Shown one piece after another: positions 49,478 through 58,015 of a stretch of 64,000 nucleotides of DNA. The translations under genes and the position numbers were made by a program. The notes beneath the pieces were generated by a model. That model worked only from the letters and a program-made list of their open reading frames with translations, was not told the DNA's origin and did no database searches. Position 1 is the stretch's first letter. Each line of letters opens with the position of its first letter. This DNA comes from an uncultured Oscillospiraceae bacterium (GTDB taxonomy: Bacteria; Bacillota; Clostridia; Oscillospirales; Oscillospiraceae), in contig CAKTKU010000007.1 in NCBI GenBank assembly GCA_934572335.1, positions 14,297 through 78,296 of the forward strand. Direction: 5' to 3'.

Positions 49478-50668
49478 ATGAACTACAACAAGAAAACTGT
49501 CTATGACGTAGACGTCAAGGGCAAGAAGGTTCTGCTCCGCTGCGATTTTAACGTCCCCCAGAACAAGGAGACCGGCGAGATTACCAGCGACAAGCGTATC
49601 AAGGCCGCTATCCCTACTATTAAATATCTGCTTGAGCACGGCGCTGCCGTGATCGCGTGCTCCCACCTCGGCAAGCCCAAGGGCGAGTGGAAGGAAAAGC
49701 TCACCCTCGCGCCCGTTGCCGTGCGCCTGTCTGAGCTGCTCGGTCAGGACGTCATCTTCGCCAAGGACATCATCGGCGACGACGCCAAGGCAAAGGCCGC
49801 CGCTCTCCAGCCCGGTCAGATAATGCTGCTTGAAAACCTCCGTTTCGACATCCGCGAGGAGAAGAACGGCACGGACTTCGCCAAGGCTCTGGCCGACATG
49901 GCGGACATTTTCGTGTCCGACGCTTTTGGCACCGTGCACAGAGCGCACGCCTCCACCGCCGGCGTCGCGGCGTACCTGCCCGCTTACTCCGGGCTGCTCG
50001 TCGACAAGGAGCTGTCCATCATGGGCAAGGCTCTTGACGACCCCAAGCGCCCGTTCGTTGCCGTCCTCGGCGGCGCGAAGGTCTCCGACAAGATAAACGT
50101 CATCAACAACCTCCTCGAGAAAGCCGACACCATCATCATCGGCGGCGGCATGGCATATACGTTCAAGAAGGCTCAGGGCTTCGAGGTCGGCAAGTCCCTG
50201 CTTGAGGCTGACCGTCTCGACTACGCAAACGAGATGATCGCCAAGGCGGCTGCCAAGGGCGTGAAGTTCCTCCTCCCGGTCGACAACTACTGCGCGGCGG
50301 AGTTCTCCGCTGACGCTGAGCCCGTCCTCGCCGAGGGCAACATCCCCGACGACCTCATGGGCATGGACATCGGCCCGAAGACCGTGGAGCTGTTCACCGA
50401 CGCCGTCAAGGGCGCCGGCACCATCGTCTGGAACGGACCCATGGGCGTTTTCGAGTTTGACAAGTTCGCAAACGGCACCAAGGCAATGGCAAAGGCACTG
50501 GCGGAGTCCGGCGCTGTGACCATAGTCGGCGGCGGCGACAGCGCGGCTGCCGTTGAAAAGCTCGGCTTTGCCGATAAGATCACCCACATTTCCACCGGCG
50601 GCGGCGCAAGCCTTGAGTTCCTTGAGGGCAAGGAGCTTCCGGGTGTGGCGTGCCTGCTCGATAAGTAA
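49478..50668 (+). CDS. pgk: Phosphoglycerate kinase
   Basis: A 396-residue glycolytic kinase that transfers phosphate from 1,3-bisphosphoglycerate to ADP. VLLRCDFNVPQNKETGEITS, then HLGKPKGEWKEKLTLAPVA (substrate-binding arginine/histidine region), LLENLRFDIREEKNGTDFAK, AFGTVHRAHASTAG, AVLGGAKVSDKINVI and the GGGDSAAAVEKLG nucleotide site are all present. It is the first of pgk-tpiA-gpmI, with an AGGAGG ribosome site. Codon use is strongly biased, as expected for high expression. Confidence 0.97.
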   Translation: MNYNKKTVYDVDVKGKKVLLRCDFNVPQNKETGEITSDKRIKAAIPTIKYLLEHGAAVIACSHLGKPKGEWKEKLTLAPVAVRLSELLGQDVIFAKDIIGDDAKAKAAALQPGQIMLLENLRFDIREEKNGTDFAKALADMADIFVSDAFGTVHRAHASTAGVAAYLPAYSGLLVDKELSIMGKALDDPKRPFVAVLGGAKVSDKINVINNLLEKADTIIIGGGMAYTFKKAQGFEVGKSLLEADRLDYANEMIAKAAAKGVKFLLPVDNYCAAEFSADAEPVLAEGNIPDDLMGMDIGPKTVELFTDAVKGAGTIVWNGPMGVFEFDKFANGTKAMAKALAESGAVTIVGGGDSAAAVEKLGFADKITHISTGGGASLEFLEGKELPGVACLLDK

Positions 50669-50744
50669 GAAAGGTTATAGCTGATATAGGCGAGGGGCGG
50701 CACTGCCGCCCCGCTGCCCTGCGATATGAAAAGGAGATAAACGA

Positions 50745-51518
50745 ATGAACAGAAAATACCGTAAGACTATAATCGCCGGCAACTGGAAGATGAACATGAC
50801 CAACTCCGCGGTCAAGCCCTTCATGGAAGAGCTCAAGGAGAACCTCCCCAAGACCAAGGTGTGCGAGGTCGTGCTGTGCACCCCGGCCGTCATGATCCAG
50901 AACATGGTCAAGGCCGGCAAGGAGTGCAAGGTCGCCGCCGGCGGGCAGGATGTCAGCAAGTACGAGAAGGGCGCATACACCGGTGAGGTGTCAGCCGATA
51001 TGCTTGCCGACATCGGCGCAAAGTACTGCATCGTCGGTCACTCCGAGCGCCGCCAGTACCACGGCGAGAGCGATATGCTCGTCAACGAGAAGACCAAGGC
51101 CCTGCTCGAAAAGGGCATCACCCCCATCATCTGCGTCGGCGAGAGCCTTGAGCAGCGCGAGATGGATCTCACCATGGAGTATGTCGCCTATCAGGTCAAG
51201 ACCGCGCTCAGCGGCATCGACGCCACGGCTCTGCGCCACTGCGTCATTGCCTATGAGCCCATCTGGGCGATCGGCACCGGCAAGACCGCCACTGCCGAGC
51301 AGGCGCAGGAGGTCTGCGAGGGCATCCGTGCCGTCATCCGCAAGATCTACGGCGCACGTCCCGCGCGTGCCGTCTCCATCCTCTACGGCGGCAGCATGAA
51401 CGCAAAGAACGCATATGAGCTGCTCGCGCAGCCCGACATTGACGGCGGCCTCATCGGCGGCGCTTCTCTCAAGCCTGTTGACTTCGCGACCATCGTAAAG
51501 GCAACTGTTCAGGAGTGA
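50745..51518 (+). CDS. tpiA: Triose-phosphate isomerase
   Basis: A 257-residue TIM barrel interconverting dihydroxyacetone phosphate and glyceraldehyde 3-phosphate. Lys15 (GNWKMN), His99 (VGHSERR), Glu171 (AYEPIWAIGTGK) and the late phosphate-binding loop SILYGGSMNAKNA are intact. It lies 76 bases after pgk and 9 bases before gpmI, in one glycolytic operon. gapA and eno are not in the window. Confidence 0.97.
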   Translation: MNRKYRKTIIAGNWKMNMTNSAVKPFMEELKENLPKTKVCEVVLCTPAVMIQNMVKAGKECKVAAGGQDVSKYEKGAYTGEVSADMLADIGAKYCIVGHSERRQYHGESDMLVNEKTKALLEKGITPIICVGESLEQREMDLTMEYVAYQVKTALSGIDATALRHCVIAYEPIWAIGTGKTATAEQAQEVCEGIRAVIRKIYGARPARAVSILYGGSMNAKNAYELLAQPDIDGGLIGGASLKPVDFATIVKATVQE

Positions 51519-51527
51519 TTTTTCACC

Positions 51528-53054
51528 ATGACTAATATTTCAAAAAAAGCTGTTCTCATCATCCTTGACGGCTACGGCATTGCCCCTCCCTCCGAGGGCA
51601 ACGCCGTCTACAAGGCGAACACCCCGAACCTTGACCGTCTCTTCTCCGAAAATGCCTACACCACGCTTCAGGCCTCCGGGCTGGACGTGGGTCTGCCCGC
51701 CGGGCAGATGGGCAATTCCGAGGTCGGGCACACGAATATCGGCGCGGGGCGCGTTGTGTTCCAGATCCTGCCCAAGATGAGCCAGGAGATCAAAAACGGC
51801 AAGTTCTTTGAGAACAAGGCGTATATCAAGGCGATGGACGACGCCAAGGCGAACGGCAAGGCGCTGCACATCATGGGGCTTCTGTCCTCCGGCGGCGTTC
51901 ACAGCCATATCGAGCATATCTTTGCCATCCTCGACATGGCAAAGCAGCGCGGTCTTGAGCGCGTGTATGTCCACTGCTTCCTCGACGGGCGCGACGTCGC
52001 GCCCAAGAGCGGCGCGGGCTTTGTCGCCGAGCTTCAGAAGAAGTGCGATGAGCTTGGCAACGCGAAGATCGCCACGCTGCAGGGGCGCTTCTGGGGCATG
52101 GACCGCGACAAGCGCTGGGACCGCGTCGAGAAGGGCTATAACGCCATTGTCTGCGGCAAGGGCATCAAGGACGGCGACGCTGTCCACGCTGTTGAGGCGA
52201 GCTATGCCAACGACGTGACGGATGAATTTCTCGAGCCGGTCGTCGTCAATGCCGACGGCGTCATCAACAAGGGCGACAGCGTAATCTTCATGAACTTCCG
52301 CCCGGACCGCGCCAGAGAGATGACCTGGGCGCTCAACCTGCCCGATTTTGACGGCTTTGCCCGCAAAAAGACGGTCTATCCGCTCTCCTATGTCTGCACC
52401 GCTCAGTATGACGAGACTCTGCCCCTGCCCATCGCCTACCCGCCCGAGGAAATCGACAACACCCTCGGCGAGTATGTCAGCACGCACGGTCTCCGTCAGT
52501 TCCGCGTTGCCGAGACCGAGAAGTACGCCCATGTCACGTTCTTCTTCAACGGCGGCGTCGAGAAGCAGAGCCCCGGCGAGGAGCGCTGCCTTGTCCCGTC
52601 CCCGAAGGAGTTCCCGACCTATGACCTCATCCCGCAGATGAGCGCCGTCAAGGTCGCCGATAAGTGCATCGAGGCTATCGCCTCAGATGAATACGCGCTT
52701 ATCGTGTGCAACTTCGCCAACTGCGACATGGTCGGGCACACCGGCGTGATGGCGGCCGCCGTCACCGCGGTGGAGACTGTCGACGCCTGCATGGGACGCA
52801 TCATGGCCGAGGTCGCAAAGCACCCCGACACCGTGCTGCTCGTCACGGCAGACCACGGCAATGCCGACTGCATGTTCGACGCCTCCGGCAAGGTCAACAC
52901 TGCCCACACCACCAATCCCGTTCCGTTCACCGTCTGCATGCCGGGCATCGCCCTCAGGGACGGCGGTCGTCTGGCGGACATCGCGCCGACGATCCTGCAC
53001 GTCATGGGGCTTGAGCAGCCCAAGGAAATGACCGGCGAATGCCTCATCAAGTGA
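51528..53054 (+). CDS. gpmI: 2,3-bisphosphoglycerate-independent phosphoglycerate mutase
   Basis: A 508-residue manganese enzyme of the alkaline phosphatase superfamily that converts 3- to 2-phosphoglycerate. Asp14 (ILDGYG), the phospho-accepting Ser64 in MGNSEVGHTNIGAGR, the HCFLDGRDVAPKSG loop, NFRPDRAREM and the metal site VTADHGNAD (followed later by HTTNPVPF) are visible. It is the last gene of the glycolytic operon, ending 66 bases before the NifU-like gene on the same strand. Confidence 0.97.
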   Translation: MTNISKKAVLIILDGYGIAPPSEGNAVYKANTPNLDRLFSENAYTTLQASGLDVGLPAGQMGNSEVGHTNIGAGRVVFQILPKMSQEIKNGKFFENKAYIKAMDDAKANGKALHIMGLLSSGGVHSHIEHIFAILDMAKQRGLERVYVHCFLDGRDVAPKSGAGFVAELQKKCDELGNAKIATLQGRFWGMDRDKRWDRVEKGYNAIVCGKGIKDGDAVHAVEASYANDVTDEFLEPVVVNADGVINKGDSVIFMNFRPDRAREMTWALNLPDFDGFARKKTVYPLSYVCTAQYDETLPLPIAYPPEEIDNTLGEYVSTHGLRQFRVAETEKYAHVTFFFNGGVEKQSPGEERCLVPSPKEFPTYDLIPQMSAVKVADKCIEAIASDEYALIVCNFANCDMVGHTGVMAAAVTAVETVDACMGRIMAEVAKHPDTVLLVTADHGNADCMFDASGKVNTAHTTNPVPFTVCMPGIALRDGGRLADIAPTILHVMGLEQPKEMTGECLIK

Positions 53055-53120
53055 TATACCCAGACGGCGGACTCTGACTTAGTTTTTTATAAATATAAGG
53101 ATAGAAGGGAGAAGATCGCA

Positions 53121-53813
53121 ATGATCTACACCACAGAAGTCAAGAATATGTGCCCCGTGGCTAAGGGCGCATACCACGGCCCCGCACCCATCCCCGAAGA
53201 GGGCAAATGGGTCCAGGCAAAGCAGATAACCGATATTTCCGGCTTCACCCACGGCATCGGCTGGTGCGCACCCCAGCAGGGCGCGTGCAAGCTGACCCTC
53301 AACATCAAAGAGGGTGTCATTGAGGAAGCGCTGGTCGAGACGATCGGCTGCTCCGGCATGACCCACTCCGCCGCCATGGCTTCCGAGATACTCATCGGCA
53401 AGACCATCCTTGAAGCGCTCAACACCGACCTCGTGTGCGATGCTATCAACACCGCCATGCGCGAGCTGTTCCTCCAGATCGTCTACGGCCGCAGTCAGTC
53501 CGCGTTCTCCGAGGACGGTCTCGCCGTCGGCGCTTCCATGGAAGACCTCGGTAAGGGTCTGCGCTCTCAGGTCGGCACGATGTTCGCCACCAAGGCGAAG
53601 GGACCGCGCTACCTCGAACTCACCGAGGGCTACGTCACCCGCCTCGCCCTCAACAAGGACGATGAGATCGTCGGCTATGAGTTTGTCTCTCTCGGCAAGA
53701 TGATGGACTTCATCAAGAAGGGCATCGATGCCAACGAGGCGCTTGAGAAGGCAAAGGGCCACTACGGTCAGTTTGACGACGCAGCCAAGTACATAGACCC
53801 GCGTCAGGAATAA
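53121..53813 (+). CDS. NifU/IscU-like scaffold protein partnered with a GGGtGRT protein
   Basis: 230 residues. The first ~110 resemble the IscU/NifU N-terminal scaffold: CAPQQGACKLTLNIKEGVIE, then LVETIGCSGMTHSAAMASEI and IGKTILEAL. Cys49 or 56 and Cys77 match the first two cluster-binding positions, but the third (LHCS in IscU) is missing and replaced by LQIVYGRSQSAF. An extra C-terminal region (about 125-230) is not found in IscU. It therefore may not be a normal Fe-S scaffold. The gene is 18 bases upstream of the GGGtGRT gene, a pairing I recall from other Clostridia. Confidence 0.82.
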   Translation: MIYTTEVKNMCPVAKGAYHGPAPIPEEGKWVQAKQITDISGFTHGIGWCAPQQGACKLTLNIKEGVIEEALVETIGCSGMTHSAAMASEILIGKTILEALNTDLVCDAINTAMRELFLQIVYGRSQSAFSEDGLAVGASMEDLGKGLRSQVGTMFATKAKGPRYLELTEGYVTRLALNKDDEIVGYEFVSLGKMMDFIKKGIDANEALEKAKGHYGQFDDAAKYIDPRQE

Positions 53814-53831
53814 GAGAAGGAGGACAATGTA

Positions 53832-54830
53832 ATGGCTCTGTTTGAAAATTACGAGAGAAGAATAGACAAGATAAACGGTGTCCTCGCTCAGTACGGCATC
53901 GGCTCTGTGGAAGAGTGCAGAGAGATCTGCAAGGCGAAGGGCTTTGACCCGTATGACATCGTCGCCGGTATCCAGCCCATCTGCTTTGAGAACGTCCGCT
54001 GGGCGTACTGCGTGGGCGCGGCGATCGCCATCAAGTCCGGTGCAAAGAACGCCGCCGAGGCCGCAAAGCTGATCGGCGTCGGCCTCCAGAGCTTCTGCCT
54101 TGACGGCTCTGTGGCGGAGGACCGCAAGGTCGGTCTCGGTCACGGCAATCTCGGCGCGATGCTCCTCTCCGACGAGACCAAGTGCTTCGCCTTCCTCGCC
54201 GGGCATGAGTCCTTTGCCGCCGCCGAGGGCGCGATCGGCATCGTCAAGAACGCCAACAAGGCGCGCAAAGAGCCCCTGCGCGTTATCCTCAACGGTCTCG
54301 GCAAGGACGCTGCACAGATCATCTCCCGCATCAACGGCTTCACCTATGTCCAGACCCAGTTCGACTACTACACCGGCGAGCTGAAGATCGTCCGCGAGAT
54401 CCGCTACTCCGAGGGCGAGCGCGCGAACGTCCGCTGCTACGGCTGCGACGACGTCCGCGAGGGCGTTGCCATCATGCACCATGAGGGCGTCGACGTTTCC
54501 ATCACCGGCAACTCCACCAACCCCACCCGCTTCCAGCACCCCGTCGCCGGCACGTACAAGAAAGAGTGCATCGAGCAGGGCAAGAAGTACTTCTCCGTCG
54601 CCTCCGGCGGCGGCACGGGGCGCACGCTGCACCCAGACAACATGGCGGCAGGTCCCGCCTCCTACGGCATGACCGATACCATGGGCCGTATGCACTCCGA
54701 CGCGCAGTTTGCCGGCTCCTCCTCCGTCCCCGCGCACGTTGAGATGATGGGCTTCCTCGGCATGGGCAACAACCCCATGGTCGGCGCGACCGTCGCTGTC
54801 GCCGTCGCCACCGCCGAGGCTATGAAGTAA
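53832..54830 (+). CDS. GGGtGRT family protein (unknown function)
   Basis: A 332-residue cytoplasmic protein of the Pfam GGGtGRT family, named for its signature, here GGGTGRT at 259-265. It has nine or so cysteines including CYGC (202-205), Cys51 and Cys60, and Gly-rich stretches (LGHGNLGAMLL, FLGMGNNPMVGATVAVAVA). The sequence is highly conserved and codon use is biased like the glycolytic genes, so it is probably abundant. No biochemical role is known to me. The constant NifU-like partner and the many cysteines suggest a metal- or Fe-S-dependent protein. Confidence 0.9.
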   Translation: MALFENYERRIDKINGVLAQYGIGSVEECREICKAKGFDPYDIVAGIQPICFENVRWAYCVGAAIAIKSGAKNAAEAAKLIGVGLQSFCLDGSVAEDRKVGLGHGNLGAMLLSDETKCFAFLAGHESFAAAEGAIGIVKNANKARKEPLRVILNGLGKDAAQIISRINGFTYVQTQFDYYTGELKIVREIRYSEGERANVRCYGCDDVREGVAIMHHEGVDVSITGNSTNPTRFQHPVAGTYKKECIEQGKKYFSVASGGGTGRTLHPDNMAAGPASYGMTDTMGRMHSDAQFAGSSSVPAHVEMMGFLGMGNNPMVGATVAVAVATAEAMK

Positions 54831-54864
54831 GTCCCGCGCGGAAAGCAGAATATATAGTCATTTA

Positions 54865-54890
54865 TGAACCCCCGAACCCTCGGGGGTTCA
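54865..54890 (+). terminator. Hairpin terminator after the GGGtGRT gene
   Basis: TGAACCCCCGA (54865-54875) and TCGGGGGTTCA (54880-54890) pair perfectly. The U-tract is weak. The next promoter's -35 starts at the following base. Confidence 0.7.
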
Positions 54891-54919
54891 TTGACATATA
54901 CAGCGGTTTTGAGTATAAT
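54891..54919 (+). promoter_or_regulatory. Consensus sigma-A promoter for the O-antigen-ligase-like gene
   Basis: Perfect TTGACA (54891-54896), 17-base spacer, perfect TATAAT (54914-54919), 30 bases before the ATG at 54950. Confidence 0.8.
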
Positions 54920-54949
54920 TGCGATATTCAACAAAAGGAGAATGCATAT

Positions 54950-56464
54950 ATGTACTACAGAGAGCCGACAGAGCGCGCGAATAAGCTGATCACTGTATCC
55001 GCAGGGCTCGTTATTGTCATTTTCCTTACACAATTGGTCATGTTTTCGTCCACGGATATAGTATTGATCAGACAGGGCGTGGCATACCTGCACGATGACT
55101 GGCGGCCTGCGCTTGATATTCTGTGCACAGTCATGCTCAGCGCTGAGTATGTATTCATACTTCTGTGCGTGTCCTTCGTGAGGGTGCGGGGGATGGCGGC
55201 AAAACTTCTGTGCGCGTTTCTGACATGGATCATTGTCACAAGAGTGCTCTGCGGCGATCCGACGCTTGTGGAAAGCGTTGAGTACGTCCGTGTTGCGGTT
55301 CTCTGCGTTGCTCTTCTGTGCTTTTCAATGACGCTTGAAAAGAGGGAGCGCAGACGTATGCTTGGTGCCCTGGCGGCGATAATATGTGTGTATTATCTCG
55401 TGATTGCGGTTTTGACCCTTGCGGTTGCCGTGACTCGTGAGAATATACAGCTCCCGCTTGGCATAGGCATTACGATAAAAGAGGAAGCAGGCTTTTCATT
55501 TGTAACGGTTGTTGGCAGACACAGGAATACCGCCTCAATGTGGAGTGTCATTGGGTTGTGTCTTGCGGAATATCTTTTCTCATTGACGAAGAACAAACTG
55601 CCGCGTGCTATTTGCGTTATAGCGTCGCTTGTGTTCTATGCCGCGGTTTCGATAAGCCGCTCGCGACTGTCGATGCTGGCGCTCTCTGTGGCGGTGTCAA
55701 TGTATGTGATGCTGCCGGTGCTGAAAAAACTGAGCGGGAAAAAGACCGCGGTGAGAATAGCGGCGGCACTGCTCACAGCGTTGATCATCATTCCGCTGAG
55801 TTATAAGAGCTATGACGCTGTTGCCGCCGTGATAAGCGGGGCAAATGGGCTTGTGCAGGCTCAGGATCAGTCCCAGTATGAAGCTTCAACTGGCGCGGAG
55901 GTAAATGAGATCGACACGGAGACAAAACCTCAGACTGAGAAAAATGCACAGTTGGCGGAAAACGGCGATGCGCAGAACGATATGTTTAAAGAAACGAGGG
56001 ACGCCGACAACGCGAAAAACCTCGGTGGACGGGTAAGATTGTGGAAGTCGGTGTACGGCACGCTGTATTTTGAGCGTGACAGACTTTTGCGCGGCTCGCT
56101 CACAAATGACTATATGTATACAGTCAATATGCTGTCCGGCTTTCCGGATCCCGCGGACGGAGAGCTGAATACTCACAATTACCTTGTTGAGGCGCTTATG
56201 CTGACCGGTATTCTGGGCTTTTTGCTGCTGCTTGCGTTCACGCTCATTCTCGTTATACGCATGGTGAGAGTGTTCTTCTGTGACGGCGCGGATATGCCGG
56301 GGAAGCTGATGGTTGTCCTGCTGACGACAACATTGGTAAAAAACATGGGCGAGGCGACGCTTCTGCGCTATGACGATATTACAAATTATGTGTTCTTCCT
56401 TGCGGCGGGGGCGTTCCTCGCGTTCTCGTATGAGCTTTTCCCGGAAAAGTCCCGGAAAAAGTGA
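54950..56464 (+). CDS. O-antigen ligase/polymerase-like membrane protein
   Basis: A 504-residue membrane protein with about 10-12 helices and one large extracytoplasmic loop (about 280-420) rich in Glu, Asp and Gln. The late segment GELNTHNYLVEALMLTGILGFLL is the Wzy_C/O-antigen ligase signature (H-N-Y/xxLxxLxxxGxxG). The earlier GRHRNTASMWSVIGLCLAEY and ISRSRLSMLALSVA also fit. In Gram-positives this fold polymerises or transfers surface polysaccharide. It stands alone, with its own consensus promoter and terminator. Base composition is lower in GC than the adjacent genes. Confidence 0.83.
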   Translation: MYYREPTERANKLITVSAGLVIVIFLTQLVMFSSTDIVLIRQGVAYLHDDWRPALDILCTVMLSAEYVFILLCVSFVRVRGMAAKLLCAFLTWIIVTRVLCGDPTLVESVEYVRVAVLCVALLCFSMTLEKRERRRMLGALAAIICVYYLVIAVLTLAVAVTRENIQLPLGIGITIKEEAGFSFVTVVGRHRNTASMWSVIGLCLAEYLFSLTKNKLPRAICVIASLVFYAAVSISRSRLSMLALSVAVSMYVMLPVLKKLSGKKTAVRIAAALLTALIIIPLSYKSYDAVAAVISGANGLVQAQDQSQYEASTGAEVNEIDTETKPQTEKNAQLAENGDAQNDMFKETRDADNAKNLGGRVRLWKSVYGTLYFERDRLLRGSLTNDYMYTVNMLSGFPDPADGELNTHNYLVEALMLTGILGFLLLLAFTLILVIRMVRVFFCDGADMPGKLMVVLLTTTLVKNMGEATLLRYDDITNYVFFLAAGAFLAFSYELFPEKSRKK

Positions 56465-56476
56465 GCGGAAACATTG

Positions 56477-56515
56477 AAATTACACCGGCGGAATCGTTTC
56501 CACCGGTGTAATTTT
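56477..56515 (+). terminator. Terminator after the O-antigen-ligase-like gene
   Basis: AAATTACACCGG and CCGGTGTAATTTT form a long hairpin across 56478-56514 with a T-run. Confidence 0.8.
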
Positions 56516-56590
56516 GCCCAAAAACGGATGAGTAATTTTGTACGAAACGTAAAAATATTTTATGTAAATCGGGCTTGAGCGCTTAAACCA

Positions 56591-56618
56591 TTGACTAATT
56601 CTAAAATGGTGGTAAAAT
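56591..56618 (+). promoter_or_regulatory. Promoter of ABC operon 2
   Basis: TTGACT (56591-56596), 16-base spacer, TAAAAT (56613-56618), giving a leader of about 110 bases before the ATG at 56736. No clear operator repeat is visible. Confidence 0.55.
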
Positions 56619-56735
56619 ATTTGTAAAATTTAGATAAGGGAATTGTAAAATGACCGTATCTGATTTATCGCTGTCAATAACGGCACTGTCCGCATTGAGC
56701 GGACAGACCGCAAAAATTAAAATGGAGGATAACCC

Positions 56736-57896
56736 ATGAAAAAGATTTTCGCACTTCTTCTTGCGCTGTGCATGGTCTTTGCTCTGTGCGCCTGCGGCCA
56801 GTCCGCAGCTCCTGCTGAGCAGCCTGCCCAGCAGGATGCCGCCCCCGCCGACGATGCCGCTCCCGCGGCTGACGCCGACCCGATGGCGGAGCTTATTGCC
56901 GCGGCTCAGGCCGAGGGTGAGCTTGTTGTCTACGGCTCCTGCGAGGAAGAGTACCTCGCCGCTGCCTGCCAGAACTTCGAGGCTCTCTACGGCATCAAGA
57001 CCACTTATCAGCGTCTGTCCACCGGTGAGGTGCAGGCAAAGATAGAGGAAGAGAACGGCAACCCGTCCGCTGACGTCTGGTTCGGTGGCACGACCGACCC
57101 GTACAACGTCGTTGCGGCCGAGGGGCTTCTTGAGGCTTATGACGCCCAGAACGCTTCCCACCTCCTCAGCGATATGTACCGCAATGCTGACGGCTACTGG
57201 TACGGCATATACAAGGGGATCCTTGGCTTCATGGTCAACACCGATGAGCTTGCCCGCCTCAACCTCGAGGCTCCTCAGGATTGGCAGGATCTGCTCAAGC
57301 CCGAGTATCAGGGTCTCATCTGGCTCTCCAACTACAACACCGCCGGCACTGCCAAGCTCGTCATCAACACCATGATCCAGAAGTACGGCCACGATGAAGG
57401 CATCCAGTACCTCGTAGACCTCGACAAGAACATCCAGGTTTACACCAAGTCCGGCTCCGGCCCGTCCAAGAACGTCGGCACCGGTGAGTGCGTCATCGGC
57501 ATCGGCTTCCTGCATGACGGCATCACCCAGATCGTCGACAACGGCTACGAGAACATTGCTCTCGTCATCCCGTCCTCCGGTACCTCCTTCGAGATAGGCG
57601 CGACCGCCATCTTCAAGGGCGCGGCTCACCCCAATGCTGCAAAGCTCTGGATCGAGTACGCTCTCAGCCCCGACTGCGTTGACCTTGCCAAGGACAATGG
57701 CTCTTACCAGTTCCTCGTCATTGACAACGCCGAGCAGCCCTCTCAGGCGGCCGAGTTCGGTCTCGACCCCAACAACGTCATGGATTATGACTTCGAGGAT
57801 GCGACCGCCAACATCAAGACCTATGTTGAAGAGGTCATGACCGCGATCGCCGACGCCGGCGCTGACACCGGTGCAGACCGTTTCAAGACTGAGTAA
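56736..57896 (+). CDS. ABC transporter substrate-binding lipoprotein 2
   Basis: A 386-residue lipoprotein (lipobox ALCAC) with an Ala/Pro/Asp-rich linker and an FbpA/AfuA/PhnS-like fold: GELVVYGSCEEEYLAAACQN, VWFGGTTDPYNVVAAEGLLE, YGIYKGILGFMVNTDEL, VGTGECVIGIGFLHDG. The N-terminus closely resembles binding protein 1 in this window. The substrate cannot be read from sequence. Related proteins bind ferric iron, sugar phosphates or 2-aminoethylphosphonate. It heads the operon and is followed by a strong hairpin that would keep it the most abundant product. Confidence 0.9.
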   Translation: MKKIFALLLALCMVFALCACGQSAAPAEQPAQQDAAPADDAAPAADADPMAELIAAAQAEGELVVYGSCEEEYLAAACQNFEALYGIKTTYQRLSTGEVQAKIEEENGNPSADVWFGGTTDPYNVVAAEGLLEAYDAQNASHLLSDMYRNADGYWYGIYKGILGFMVNTDELARLNLEAPQDWQDLLKPEYQGLIWLSNYNTAGTAKLVINTMIQKYGHDEGIQYLVDLDKNIQVYTKSGSGPSKNVGTGECVIGIGFLHDGITQIVDNGYENIALVIPSSGTSFEIGATAIFKGAAHPNAAKLWIEYALSPDCVDLAKDNGSYQFLVIDNAEQPSQAAEFGLDPNNVMDYDFEDATANIKTYVEEVMTAIADAGADTGADRFKTE

Positions 57897-57910
57897 TAAT
57901 TCTGTCCCGC

Positions 57911-57941
57911 AAAGGAAGGCGGCTGTGCCGCCTTCCTTTTT
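57911..57941 (+). terminator. Terminator/attenuator between binding-protein and permease genes
   Basis: AAAGGAAGGCGGC (57911-57923) and GCCGCCTTCCTTT (57927-57939) are perfect arms around TGT with a T-run, 14 bases after the binding-protein stop. Partial read-through into the permease gene is expected. Confidence 0.85.
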
Positions 57942-58015
57942 CTCATTTCTCCCGCATTCGTTTTACGGCAGGCATTGCCGCCTGTGCATCCTTCCCAAAG
58001 AGAGGAGAGTTACAT

